Shown piece by piece: positions 31,401 through 42,237 of a stretch of 64,000 bases of DNA. The stretch covers positions 15,681,029 through 15,745,028 of the forward strand of contig OZ025267.1 of assembly GCA_964019165.1 (NCBI GenBank), in the 5' to 3' direction. Every line of letters starts with the position of its first letter. Positions within the stretch are counted from its first letter, which is position 1. Under the pieces are notes generated by a model. That model was not told where the DNA came from. It saw only the letters and a program-made list of their open reading frames with translations, and did no database searches. This DNA comes from Mastigias papua. Its lineage: Eukaryota; Cnidaria; Scyphozoa; Rhizostomeae; Mastigiidae. Position numbers and translations under genes: made by a program.

Positions 31401-33489
31401 ATTATCAAAAGATAATGTATATTTGATAGATTTGTCTCAATTCATTTAAATCCCACCAAATATCCTGTAGAACCTTGGTGAGGACAATATTCATAATTTG
31501 AATCCAAAACTTATGTATTTGAGATTCAAATTTCAATTGAAATGATTGATGGCCTACGAATTTGTCCTCAGCTATATGTTTGAAACTGGAAAGACAGCTT
31601 TAACTCAGCTAACCTCTCCTCTATTCTACTGTATTTTAGACAAGTAACTTCAAATTCAGAAATATTGCAGAAAAGCTATAAACATTTGATATGAAAATGT
31701 GCAACACCCTAACCAAACGGCCAAAACCATACAGATTCATACGATTTGGGGTGTTGCATAGGAGAACACTAAAATATTGGATTCTATTACTATCTTTTCC
31801 TACTATATTGACATTACTCTTGCAATGATACCTTAATTAAAAAATTTTCCTAATAAAGTTCTAGAAGCTATGAATGGTACTTCTGGCTAATCTGATATAA
31901 AAAATTAATATCAAAAGTAGAGGCCAATCTATTTTTGTTAATAAAAATCATTGAGAAATGTGGTATCACATTTTAGTATTTGCCTACAATAACGTTATAG
32001 CCACATTTCTAACAAAGTCCTTCTATAGAATGCTGCAAATCTAACTGACTTTTATGTGTGAAGAAGTTGAAAGTTCTATGGTTTATGCAAAAAAGTCAGT
32101 AGGTGTGCTATCCCAGTTATGGAACTATTGAAAGTAAATAAATTTGTTTTCTTCTGAATGAATTTATACAAAAATTTAAGTGAAGAGAAGATGTTATACA
32201 TATTAATCACAAAATCACCTTAGGGCATGTTCCATCATCAACAATGATATCAAATTCATTGTACAAACACTCTGATATGTACTCTTGCAGTTCATCTGGG
32301 TATACATGCTCTAAAAAGCAAACAATACTATAAGTTCAACAAAATTGTATACATACTCTTAGGTTCCTAATAAATGAGGGGATGCACTTACTAATTTTTA
32401 AGCATTTTTCTGACCCTCAGAGCTTGTTAGGACCCCTTGTTTACTAATTTTCAAGGAATGAAAAATGATTTGGAAGTTTTTTCCCTGAGGACAGGCATTT
32501 TTTTGTCACCAAATGATAGTGTTCCTATCACAAAATGGATGTGTTATTTGTCATTTTTTTGAAGTGCAATGACAGTTGAATTTTCATTACATTTTAATAT
32601 TGATTTCTGACAGCACCATTTATTAAGACCCCTGTTTATTAGGTTTTGGAAGAATTTCTGACCCCCCCCCATTTATCAAGACTCCCAACTTTTTAGGAAC
32701 CTAAGAGTTCCAACATATGGGGTCAATGCAGCTTCACTATCCAGAAGTTGGTCCTCTTCTTTAAGTTCCACATCAATTGGCATTAGTATGCACCTCCATG
32801 CCTCTCTGTCTTTTCTGAACTTTATTAGCTGAGTTGTTTTAGCTTCAGGTTTGTTGAAACAAACTAAGTTCAAGGCACAAAAGTGGATTTTTACTTTAGT
32901 TTTGAATGAAACTTTCAAGTGAGAGTTTTTAAATCAACTGTTATTTCCATTCCAAAGCTTACCCCTATCATATTGAATGGAGTTGAGCCCAGATTGAAGG
33001 TAAGATTTTAGTGTATGTTTGTGCTACCTCTTTGCCTTTACTTCTGACTCATGTTGCAAGTGCTTGTTATAGCGGAAACCTGATGATCTAGTGTCTTTTT
33101 TGCTTTGATCGACAGTTTCAATTGTACTTACTGTACGCCACAACAGGCCCATCCCAATGGTTGAAAACGCTTCGGGATCCCTCTACATATTTGCTTCTAT
33201 ATATAACCTCTTTAATTTTATTGAAATACGCTGGCGTACAAGAAACCCACGATTTCCGTGCACAAAATATCTGCACATGTGTGGCGTGACACTGGCCGAG
33301 ACTAATCATTACTGATGCTTCATACATACCATTGTCCTGAAAAACTTGAATAATTACATCCAGAAGCCATTCAAGTTTCTCTCTAAAGTTATCTCCACCA
33401 AATCCTTGCTGCTGAGCGATATGGAGAGCGGGCCATCCCTCTAAAGCATGCTTAACAGCAGAAGAAAATACTGTCCATCTGTCTGCCAT
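25431..33489 (-). CDS. TSR2: Pre-rRNA-processing protein TSR2, complete, five exons
   Basis: TSR2 is the dedicated escort of ribosomal protein eS26 and is needed for 20S pre-rRNA processing and 40S maturation. Exons in transcript order: 33489-33330, 32310-32219, 31340-31197, 28989-28896 and 25525-25431 (TAG). All junctions are in phase (1, 0, 0, 1), giving 194 residues against 191 in human. Visible family features: an N-terminal helix with EGWPALHIAQQQGFGG (human AAWPALRLAVEHGFGG), the acidic ELQEYISECLYNEFDIIVDDG (split between two lines of evidence: human FLGELLTNEFDTVVEDG), a low-complexity acidic linker, and the C-terminal DGWEVVRRSKKK (human DGWTIVRRKK). The start ATG at 33489 begins MADRW. 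An upstream in-frame ATG would add 25 Cys-rich residues not seen in the family. Introns hold inverted-repeat elements at 32355-32708 and 28296-28501, and another at 26089-26504. Confidence 0.95.
26089..26504. mobile_element. MITE with about 36-bp terminal inverted repeats (intron of TSR2)
   Basis: The left end reads AAGCTATGGCCAAACGACTA and continues through TTTTTCTCTCGAC. The right end is its inverse with a handful of mismatches, ending GTTTGGCCGTAGCTTTA. Subterminal motifs (ATCTAGTCG, CAGATTTTTGGAATAC) recur inside. The element is about 416 bp with no transposase frame. The target duplication could not be fixed because the flanks are themselves palindromic (GTGC/GCAC). A matching right end, TTTGGCCATAGCTTTAG, also occurs near 16270 in a KIBRA intron. 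Confidence 0.75.
28296..28501. repeat. foldback element (imperfect inverted repeat, about 88-bp arms) in a TSR2 intron
   Basis: The two halves are inverted copies around a centre near 28398. The ends CATAGCCGCCAAAT/ATTTGGCGGCTATG are perfect, and the inner TGACCAATCATCATGCA is perfect over 17 bp, with a more divergent middle. The transcript would fold into a long imperfect hairpin. No target duplication was found. Short overlapping open frames here are by-products of the repeat. Confidence 0.75.
30233..30493 (+). pseudogene. broken reading frame with own poly(A) signal, antisense inside a TSR2 intron
   Basis: One plus-strand frame reads through two isolated stops: MSHSTLYENFIVYGNHSLW...DEREEII, stop TAG at 30320, RALDMYLKSKRRMKMNN...DDPSE, stop TGA, then NSDIDEIEELGLFEAELEL and TAG at 30491-30493. 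The acidic, charged composition looks like once-coding sequence rather than chance. An AATAAA follows at 30587-30592, about 95 bp after the last stop, as in a terminal exon or retrocopy. The frame is also open upstream to 30068. I do not recognise the family. Alternatives are a decayed transposon-encoded protein or a chance frame. Confidence 0.4.
32355..32708. mobile_element. MITE with perfect 16-bp terminal inverted repeats (TSR2 intron 1)
   Basis: The ends ACTCTTAGGTTCCTAA and TTAGGAACCTAAGAGT are exact inverse copies. The 354-bp interior is AT-rich, with several degenerate internal copies of a GACCCCTGTTTATTA-like motif and a C9-10 tract near 32661. No transposase and no clear target duplication were seen. 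It lies between TSR2 exons 1 and 2, close to exon 2 (32310). Confidence 0.75.
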
Positions 33490-35478
33490 GTTGAAGTAGC
33501 GGAGTGTGCAGCTACAACAACAACAGAATGAGTGTACAGTGGTCAATGACATTGCTACATACAAACTCTGGAGTCATAAGTCTAGGATAGAAAATTGCAA
33601 TTTTAAGGGGGTGTCACAGTCAGGGGAGCTGGCACCACCTCTGCTTCCATTTACCACATGACAATGATTGCATAACTTCCAAGGTCTGTTTCCATACAAT
33701 GGTTAGAAATCCCTTGATGAAGAAATTTTGTTACACATTCTTTAATCCACCATTTTCCTTTTAGCTGACATCTAAAAAGTTTCCAAGTAGAATTACGTTT
33801 AAAATGCCATCTCCGAAAAAGGCAGCAAAACCAGGTTAAAACCAACTTTTGCTGACAATATGGTTACCAAGGACATTAGATGACCTATTACTCAAACAGC
33901 CAAAGAAGCAAAACTAAGTCGTAGGGTTTGCTTGGCTCATGACAACATCTTATTTCTAGATCGATTGCTAAGTGGCTAACTAGCTGGCATAATTATCTAT
34001 TCGCCAAAAGTGTTAACCTGCTTTCAAGTTTTAACTGTGTAATGAGTGACAATCTACTGAAGGCAGGACCTAAAATGTGACAATATTGCATATTCAAAGT
34101 TTTGGAAAGAAGTCGGCGTACTTTATGCTTCAAAGTGCACGATGAGAAGAGCAGAAAAGAACCAGCTAATTTGTCTTACAGGCGAAATAATGCATCTAAA
34201 TCTTATTTATGAATTTATGACTATTATTATGCATCATGAGCATACATGTTAGCTTGGGTTAATTTTGGTCACCTACTTTCAATACACGGATGTGCCTTGT
34301 CTTGCCACTTTCCATGAATCAGCAGTTTTGACTTAGAACTCTACAAAGTGAGTCATACCCACTACTGTTTTTGGCCCTGAAGGAAAGGAGTTCTCGATGT
34401 GCACCCACCTACAGATGTAGCTTGACAAAAAGAAAGAAAAGAAAAGCGTGAGATGTTAATAAAGGCAGAAGGAAAACTCACTATAGATAGCTGGGAAGTA
34501 ACACAACAGTTTACAGCATTGAATTGACACCAAGAAGGAATATTGGAAACAGAAAGAAAAAAGCTTAGAGTAATTAGAAGCATCCTTCACTTTCATTCTA
34601 GAGTGGTCTTCCTTTCAATTCTGCTCGTGAATAAAACGAAATGCTTTTGCTTTCTGTGTAGGGTATTGATGTTATTCAAAACATTCATTTATGATCTTGC
34701 AATATGAATGCCTGGACTTTTTAACGTGCAGTTCGACACACAATAAACGATCCTATTATTGTTTGCACAGCTATTGAGAACTGTGAACTGTATATTCATA
34801 CTACATCAAAAACATGTTGGGAATGGTCCCCTTTGAAATACAGCATAGCACACAGCAGAAAGTGGATAGCCCCAGTGCCTTACTGTACAGAGTTACAGGT
34901 GTAGCTTAACAGTAAGAAAGAAAAGTGCATCAATGGCTTTCTATGCTGCTGAGAGCCAATAATTATCCCTTCAAACAGTGCCAGACTTTCGTAAGTCTTT
35001 AGGGGGTGGGGAGAGGGCATCAGTAGTACATTTGCCGAATTTGGAAAATAGGTTTACCGACTATCCACATTTTAGTTTCTAGAAGTCTCCCACTATACAC
35101 CAAAATGCAAATTAATATATTTTAGGGGGGCATGCCCCTTAACCTCCAAAACTACCATTGTCTTCAGAACATTTCAACATTACTCGCAAAAATAATGCAT
35201 ATCTTTATAACTTCTCCATAAAAAATCCTGATATGACTACTATGAATGATGATAGAGTTACAGAAATCAGTGGTCATATTTTGCCTCATACTTTGCATAA
35301 CTGCTATCTTTTCAAATGCGCTTACTTCTTGAAACACCATTCTATCTTTGGTCTTTTGGCTAAAACTTGCTAGAGTATACTAAACAGACTCTCTAGTTGT
35401 GTTCTGGTATTTTTGTTGAAAATACTATGTGCGTTTCCATGTTCGGAGACACCACGGAGAATTTGTACATAACGAATT
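33490..35478. other. intergenic region upstream of TSR2
   Basis: Presumed promoter side of TSR2. The stretch is AT-rich with short chance open frames only. A G-rich patch near 35005-35020 and an inverted GGGGGGCATGCCCC near 35126 suggest remnants of another short transposon, without definable ends. No TATA box can be assigned with confidence. Confidence 0.4.
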
Positions 35479-35728
35479 CAGTGGTGTAGAGCTGAGGGAA
35501 CTCAGGGGGCTCAGCTCCCTAGTTATTTTTTGTCTTTTTTCGGAAGGCTTCGGCCCCCTAGTTATTCTCAACAAATACTAATTTTCTTCTGTTTCTTAAT
35601 ATGCCTGAAATGTGGTCATTTTTCCTCCATTTGCTTTCATTACAATTTTTACCTTTTTTGTGTAAGTCTCATGCTATTGTTAATACACGAATTTATACAT
35701 GAGCATATACTTTAGCTCTACACCACTG
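35479..35728. mobile_element. hAT-like MITE with perfect 15-bp inverted ends
   Basis: Starts CAGTGGTGTAGAGCT and ends AGCTCTACACCACTG, exact inverse copies 250 bp apart. The ends resemble the CAGTGG-type of hAT elements. The 8-bp flanks (AACGAATT and CCCAAATC) match at only half the positions, so the target duplication is lost or absent. The interior is T-rich with an overlapping chance frame at 35530-35715 and no transposase. Confidence 0.75.
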
Positions 35729-36692
35729 CCCAAATCTAAGTGATGCAACAGAGCAAAAGCAAAAGCAAGGAGCCCCTCAGATAACGTCACAAGTAGGTGG
35801 AGCAGAGAAGTGGGCAGCATTTGAAGTGTGCAGGGACACAAGAGTTGAAAAGCACTTATTTTACGCCCTAAAACTTAAGAGCTACACCCAGTCGTATCAG
35901 CAATATGCTTTACTAATGTGATGTTACACAAACTCGAATATTCTCGCTAGGAAAGTCTTAAAAGGAAGTTTCAGTAATGAACCCATGAAACAGCTTAGAA
36001 AGTTTCAATGCTGGGTGAAAAACGCTCTTACGATAAAAAAGTGCACTTTTACATGTAGGGTACTTTTTACCATTTCAAAATGTAAGGGAGCATGTGTCTC
36101 TATTCCTCCCTAGTTCCTACGTATCTAAATGTTTACTAATCAGAGTTAAGTTTTTCTGGATTTCTTATATTCCCTTAGAATCAATTTGGCAATTAATACA
36201 CAGTATTATTCGCTATGGAGGGAGATTCCTTTGATACACTTATTCGAAATGAAATGTCTAAGTGAGAACTTTTTTGCATCAATGTGGCTGATCTAGCACG
36301 AAGCATTGGGAACAGAATACATCTATTGGCTCAAAAGTGCATGGGCTAATCTCTTGCAAAAGGCCCTTGCAACAAGCTTCCGAATAAAAGCACCTGTCAG
36401 TTCTGTTGCGATAAAATACAAACTGTTCTAAAGGTGGCTATTTCCTCAATTCAAGAAACACTATCCTAACTTTTTATTTAGGTAAGCTGTGCTGTAGGGC
36501 ACACACCCTCACCCACACCCACTATTTCATTGAAACTGTTGAAATTTAACTGCACTCATGGTTATATGAAAGCTTAACGTAATTGACTGTAAATATAAGT
36601 CTGATTCATACCATCAGGATAGAATCGCTGTAACGATCTTAGCGATTGCATAGAGCAAAGAGTAGGATCTTTGCGGTCGCCAGGATCGTTCG

Positions 36693-36841
36693 CAGGGACG
36701 CCTACGCTGGGGAGGGGCAGGGGGGCAGCTGCCCCTCCTGCCCTGTTCCAAGGACTTAATTATTTTGGTGCAAAGATGTGTATGATGCGCCCTCAATAGG
36801 AACCTTGCTCCCCTTGCTCTCGGTGCGAGCAGGCGCCCCTG
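36693..36841. mobile_element. 149-bp hAT MITE, copy A, perfect 8-bp target duplication
   Basis: Starts CAGGGACGCCTACGCTGGGG and ends GCAGGCGCCCCTG. It is flanked by ATCGTTCG on both sides (36685-36692 and 36842-36849). The interior has short complementary GC blocks (GGGGCAGGGGGGCAGCTGCCCC) and an AT core including CTTAATTATTTTGGTG. The same element occurs inverted at 53053-53198, so this family is mobile and multi-copy. It carries no transposase. Confidence 0.9.
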
Positions 36842-38197
36842 ATCGTTCGTGCATGTTTCTATAAGGTCGCTGGGATCTCTGAAATCCCTGGAGTCGTTCA
36901 CAGCAACCCAAACGATCGTAACGATTATATGAAAACCAGGCTTCAGAAGGGAAACTAAGTACCCCCTTCAACTGAGCCGACATCCACACCACACACCCAC
37001 GTTAATTTTGCATAGTCTTTCCGCATTGTCAGCACCAACGCGTTTTAAGGGACTATCTTGAGATATTACGAACATTTTTGATATCTCCAGAAGTGAAGTG
37101 TGTAGTCTGGCAGGTGAGTAAAGCAAATATTAGTATTGCGTGGGAGCAGGACCAAGAAGAGGATTTACTAAATATAACCGAAGGGATATATTGATGCAGG
37201 CTGTTAAAAACTAATGGTATATGGTCAAAATCGAAAGTGAGATCGGAAATCCAGCTTTTATCATCCAGTCTGAAACAGCCAATATGTACAGAGCCACCTT
37301 ACATCAGGTCCACATCAGCCAACTTAAAAGATAAAATTCTTTTCTGGAAATGACTATGCTATTTATTGAAATATTATTGAAGATCATAGCTAGTGAGTGA
37401 AATCTGATATGTTAAAAATGCATTATAAATAAATAAGTACATGAATAAATAAACCTCCCTTGATGGCAAAATACTGCTCGCTTGTAAACCATTGTCTTAT
37501 AGAAGATCAGTTCAGCATATATAGAAAAATTCCTATCAATCCTCTCCATTCCTTCCCTTCAAATAATACGTGCTCAGCTTAGAAGGAATATCTAGGACTC
37601 GGGGGCGTGGGGAAATTACATCCCTAGTGTTACTGAACTACAACAAAAGTGGCTTATGTTACAGAGAAACGTACGTGAAATTGAAAGGTGCACGCACCTG
37701 TATTTCATCGATTTTGTCCTAGTGTCAAGACTTCTATGCTAGTATAGGTACTTTTCACAGAGCCAAATACACGACTTTTTCTATAGGAGCGCGGTTTATA
37801 AAAAAGTAGGGCCCCCGTATTTGCATAATGCAGAAATTATAAACTAGAAGGCTATTTATTTTATTATTGCATGAACCATTTCTAACAATGCAATGAATTG
37901 GAGATCCTTATAAACGAGGGAATGGGAAACTTTGCTCTGTTAAATAAAAACCCATGTATCCGAAGTCAATACGATATACTGTAGTTTCAGCTTTCAGTAA
38001 ACTTTCCGGTAAGTTCAAAACCATAAGTTTTTACCTTTATAGGTAGATAAATGATTATAATGGTATCCTGTAGAAACGAACACCATAGGTGTGACCAGGG
38101 TCTTCTGTGCAAGAAAACGTCTTGCTCAGTTTGAAAAATAGGACAATTAATAGGCAAATCTCAGGGGTAGGGAAATTTTTGGAGTAATAGGCATCCA

Positions 38198-38635
38198 CTA
38201 ACGCAGTGCCCCCATGAAAGCTGCATGGTCCGCATTGTCGATGAGCATGGATGAAAAAGCTCGCATAGGATCATGAGAGGATGACGTCATGGGCCTCTGC
38301 ATTGGAGCACGTGACATCCGGCTTTGCAATGGAGAAATCAACAAAAATTTGCGAGAAAAAATTGTGCAAAAATGCTCGGATACCTGCGCTAGGCTATGGG
38401 GCTTTAGAAGATGAAGAATAAATTCAAAAAGCCCCATAGCCTAGCGCAGGTATCCGAGCATTTTTGCACAATTTTTTCTCGCAAATTTTTGTTGATTTCT
38501 CCATTGCAAAGCCGGATGTCACGTGCTCCAATGCAGAGGCCCATGACGTCATCCTCTCATGATCCTATGCGAGCTTTTTCATCCATGCTCATCGACAATG
38601 CGGACCATGCAGCTTTCATGGGGGCACTGCGTTAG
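38198..38635. repeat. perfect giant palindrome: 208-bp arms, 22-bp spacer
   Basis: Arms 38198-38405 and 38428-38635 are exact reverse complements at every base I compared, around a 22-bp spacer (38406-38427). Both strands therefore carry the same open frame of about 68-70 codons ending in TAG at the outer edge (…DNADHAAFMGALR). Each arm contains TGACGTCA (CRE-like) and CACGTG (E-box-like). The outer flanks do not match and show no target duplication. Candidates are a recent inverted duplication, a foldback transposon, a source of hairpin RNA, or a sequencing/assembly fold-back artefact. Confidence 0.95.
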
Positions 38636-39217
38636 TCTTTCCAAGGCTAATCTGCAACTTTTGACCTGGGGTACGGGAGCCCGCGTCTAGCGGGCTATCA
38701 GTACTAAGCTAGTCTCTATTACATGAACTAAGCATATAAGTGTTTAGTATGTGCAATGAGGCATAAATGGAAATACATCATATAATATCTCCTGCATGAT
38801 TCAATCCTAATGTAGGCCTAATGAGTCTTATACAATAATGTTGCTGCATAATGTAAACATTTCATAGACGATATAGTATGTCATATCAAATGAGAGGTAT
38901 GACTGCAAACTCTATTTGGTTTTCGCTATTAATCTTGTCCAATTGCTTTACTACATAATAAGACCAAATAAATTAGACAGAATTTACTTACAATACCTGA
39001 CAGGACCTATACTTCAAGTTCATAACAATAAAAGAATATTGCTTGGTAATAAGCCATCACTTCCTCATATTCTACATATTAAGACGTAAAGGCAATGAAT
39101 GAGATATATTAATGAGATATATTATACAGCTTGAAATCACAAAGTCAGATGTCAAGCATTAAAGGTACTTACGGTGGTGGTGGTGGGGGGGGGGTGGTGT
39201 AAAACGTAGTAACATAC

Positions 39218-42200
39218 CTCAAACCTAGCATCATATAGATGGTTGTAGTCAAATACCTTATCCAAACTGCCATATAATTTATCCACAGGTATTATATTCA
39301 GTTGTAAAAATTCTACTATCTGAGAAGACTCCAAATTAAAATGCATAGATCATGATATGCTTATGTAGATAAGTGACTCATAACCTCTTAGTAATCCTAC
39401 AATACCGCATATCAACTTGTGGTGGAACACAGCCACATATACTATTACCTATGCTGTTGCTAAGGACCACCAACTAATATATCCAGGAAAAAAATGACTG
39501 ATGTAATAAAATCAATAACAAAAATTAAGTATTGGGCTCCACAAAGTACTTAATGTGGGGCTCTAGAATATTTTTGCATGTCCAGCTGGGGTACAAAATT
39601 GTTGAATCTATTTTATCATATATGCCTCCACACCCTCCCCCTGATACTTAATTACTGCTGCTAGAAGTGTATAAAACTAAAACAATAGGGCCTTGTAATC
39701 CTAGAGTAAACTCAAAAGTAACAATACTATGGACCAAAATCCCGAAAGTGAGTCCTAACCTCTTGTCAAACACATAAAGCTGTAAATCCTATCAATCAAT
39801 GATATAATGTAGATTTGCATCATAAAAACAAATTAATTATCATAGCTGTACTTGAGAGGGGGGCTTGATATGTCTATTGAGTACAATAAACATAAGGTTG
39901 CTAGGTATAACTAATACAAAACTTTAACAACAAATCATCACAAATAGAATGGAATATTGAAAGTAATAATAGTAGTGGTAACAACTGATATCTCAAAGTG
40001 AAATAGCCTAGTGACAAAAATCATACAGGTAGACAATCAAGTACTATTCTGGTACACATTTCATCTAAGGACATAAATTGAAATGTATCAGTACCATAGT
40101 CATCTAGGCACACCCTGTAATATCTTTCACACTGCTATAATATCTAGCTTGAGGAATTGAAGTAGGCAATATACAATGAGAATACCTAGAGATGCTTCAT
40201 AGTTCAAGTTAATAAAAGCTACAGAATATTCCTAAAAGTGTGCTAGTCAAAAATGATTCGAAACTTAGAAATTGTGCATGAGAGTGGCAAAACTCTTTGT
40301 ACATAATACTCTTGTACAGTAAGCCACTCATAACATTTGATTACACACAATACTGTTAATTGGGGTCTACGTTGGAAGATGGGGCTCCAGGAATCAAGTT
40401 TACACAATACAAATCATTGTTATCTAACACATTTTGATCCAGTAAAAATATATTATCATGTGCAGAATGATGTACAGAAATCATTAATGGTCTTTATAAC
40501 AAATCATCTTAGGACGGAGGGGAGCTGGTTTGCAAGAAAATGAAGAGTTAGGATAAAAGTAACCACACGCTCATTCCACAAAAATAACACTAAAATCTAT
40601 AGTGAACACAACAATTAGACTGGTGTAAATAAAGATTGCTAGGTTGCTGTAAATACATAGGCAATCAGTAGAGTACTATACTGGAAAAACAGCCTTGTGA
40701 ATAAGTTACTTGAGTGTGTTAACTACAAACCTAATGTATAACACAATATCAGAGTAAATACATCAAGAAGGAACAACCGGAAAACGCACGGTAGTATACA
40801 CCAATGCATCAACGAAGTAGTACATAAAATATCTGTATAAGACTTTGCACCCTTGACTATGAATATACCACTGATTCAGAGTACTAAGTGTTCTACTGAG
40901 AATAAGGAAGGAATCAGCTTTAGTGACTGAGAGTAATATGAAACGTCCCGCAAGCTTTTAGAGAGAATTCAGGTACTACTTTCCTCAAAATACTGCAAGA
41001 AAACCAAACAGGAAAGAGAGCTATTACACTCCAATAGTCCAAGGAATAATTTGAACAACATCTTAGCTCCAGCCTACAATAAGTGTATGGTAAAAACCAA
41101 GAGCTAATCAGAAGTGACTGACAACATATCAAACCTAAAGAAAGAGGCCTAACTGTTCATACGTACTTCCTTCAAAATCACACGCAAATGCAAAGTATCA
41201 ACAGCACGCTAAACTGTCCTAGTATATCAGTAAATAATACAGTAAATATCCCCTGAATAGTATACCGAAACTTCTGTAGTAACCAAAACGATAATTTACA
41301 GGCGGAAATCGAGCCAATATGAACGGAATGGCATGATCATATGGCCCCCGAGGCAATGGTATGAAATCTCGATCAAAACACGGCATTAAATCTAGCCCAA
41401 CAGGAAAAGCAGCGACCATTCTACACAAAACAATCCTGGTAAAACTAAATCGAAACCTTGTCAATGAAATAAACCACTTACCTGTTAACAAAGCCAAGAA
41501 ACTCCATATAAACGTGAGACACAACTGTCCACTCTGCAAACACGCCCCTCCACTACAAACATGCGGCCTTGTGAACCAACCATTGTTCCCAAACGAAGGA
41601 TTACAGGAATTTATGGTCTTGAGACAACTTGGGAATCCCCTCGCATTTCTCATGGCAGACTACAAGAAACTAAAGACGTGGAGGATACCAAAACGCAACA
41701 GACATAATATCAAAGACAATCAGCAAGTAAAACATAACAGCTTTGCCGATCTTACAACAAATGTTATTAGTTATCTTGTTGGTACTGACAATAAGAATCA
41801 AACACAAACAATAGTTTCTTCCTGATTCAAGTGGAGGGGGATGAAAACCCCTCAGAGGTAAAGTCCAGAAACCAAAGATTAAGCTCGCAAACAAAATAGA
41901 GAAAAAACCTACAGGCTAAGGACCAAAACATCTCAGAAATACCACTATAAATAACTGACGCTTACTGCTTCATGAAGTAAAAATTCATCACAAAAGATAC
42001 GGTAACGACGCCCGAGGGAATGTGTTGGAATCTGCTAGAAAACACGAAAACAACTAAATGAAAACACGAGACAACGCATACAGTCGAACAAGATAACACA
42101 TGGGAACTAAACAACAAAAGTTACGGACAAAAACTGCGACTCACCTGGTAAAAAACGACACATTTCTTGCAAACCTCCCATCTACCACTTCCTCTCATTT

Positions 42201-42237
42201 GACCACTCTCCGTACTGAGAGTACTTCTCCTATCCAT
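39218..42237 (-). other. tentative unrecognised spliced locus (candidate exons only)
   Basis: Several minus-strand segments have good splice borders and stay open. 42237-42145 starts MDRRSTLSTESG, contains WEVCKKCVVFYQ and ends CAG|GTGAGT. 42034-41966 begins after TTTTCTAG, encodes QIPTHSLGRRYRIF and further residues, and ends GCA|GTAAGC. A segment from about 41655 begins after TTCTTGTAG and ends ACAG|GTAAGT near 41481. 39319-39218 is flanked by TCTTCTCAG and GTATGT; it encodes VEFLQLNIIPVDKLYGSL and then FDYNHLYDARFE and looks most like real coding sequence. I recognise no family and could not close a full gene model. The region could be a fast-evolving gene, a long non-coding RNA or a decayed transposon. 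A 154-codon plus-strand frame at 41361-41825 overlaps it and is equally unrecognised. Confidence 0.25.

Noticed and set aside
33490..33564. 25-residue Cys-rich extension of TSR2 from an upstream ATG
   Set aside because: TSR2 proteins start close to the EGWPAL helix and the extension has no counterpart in the family.
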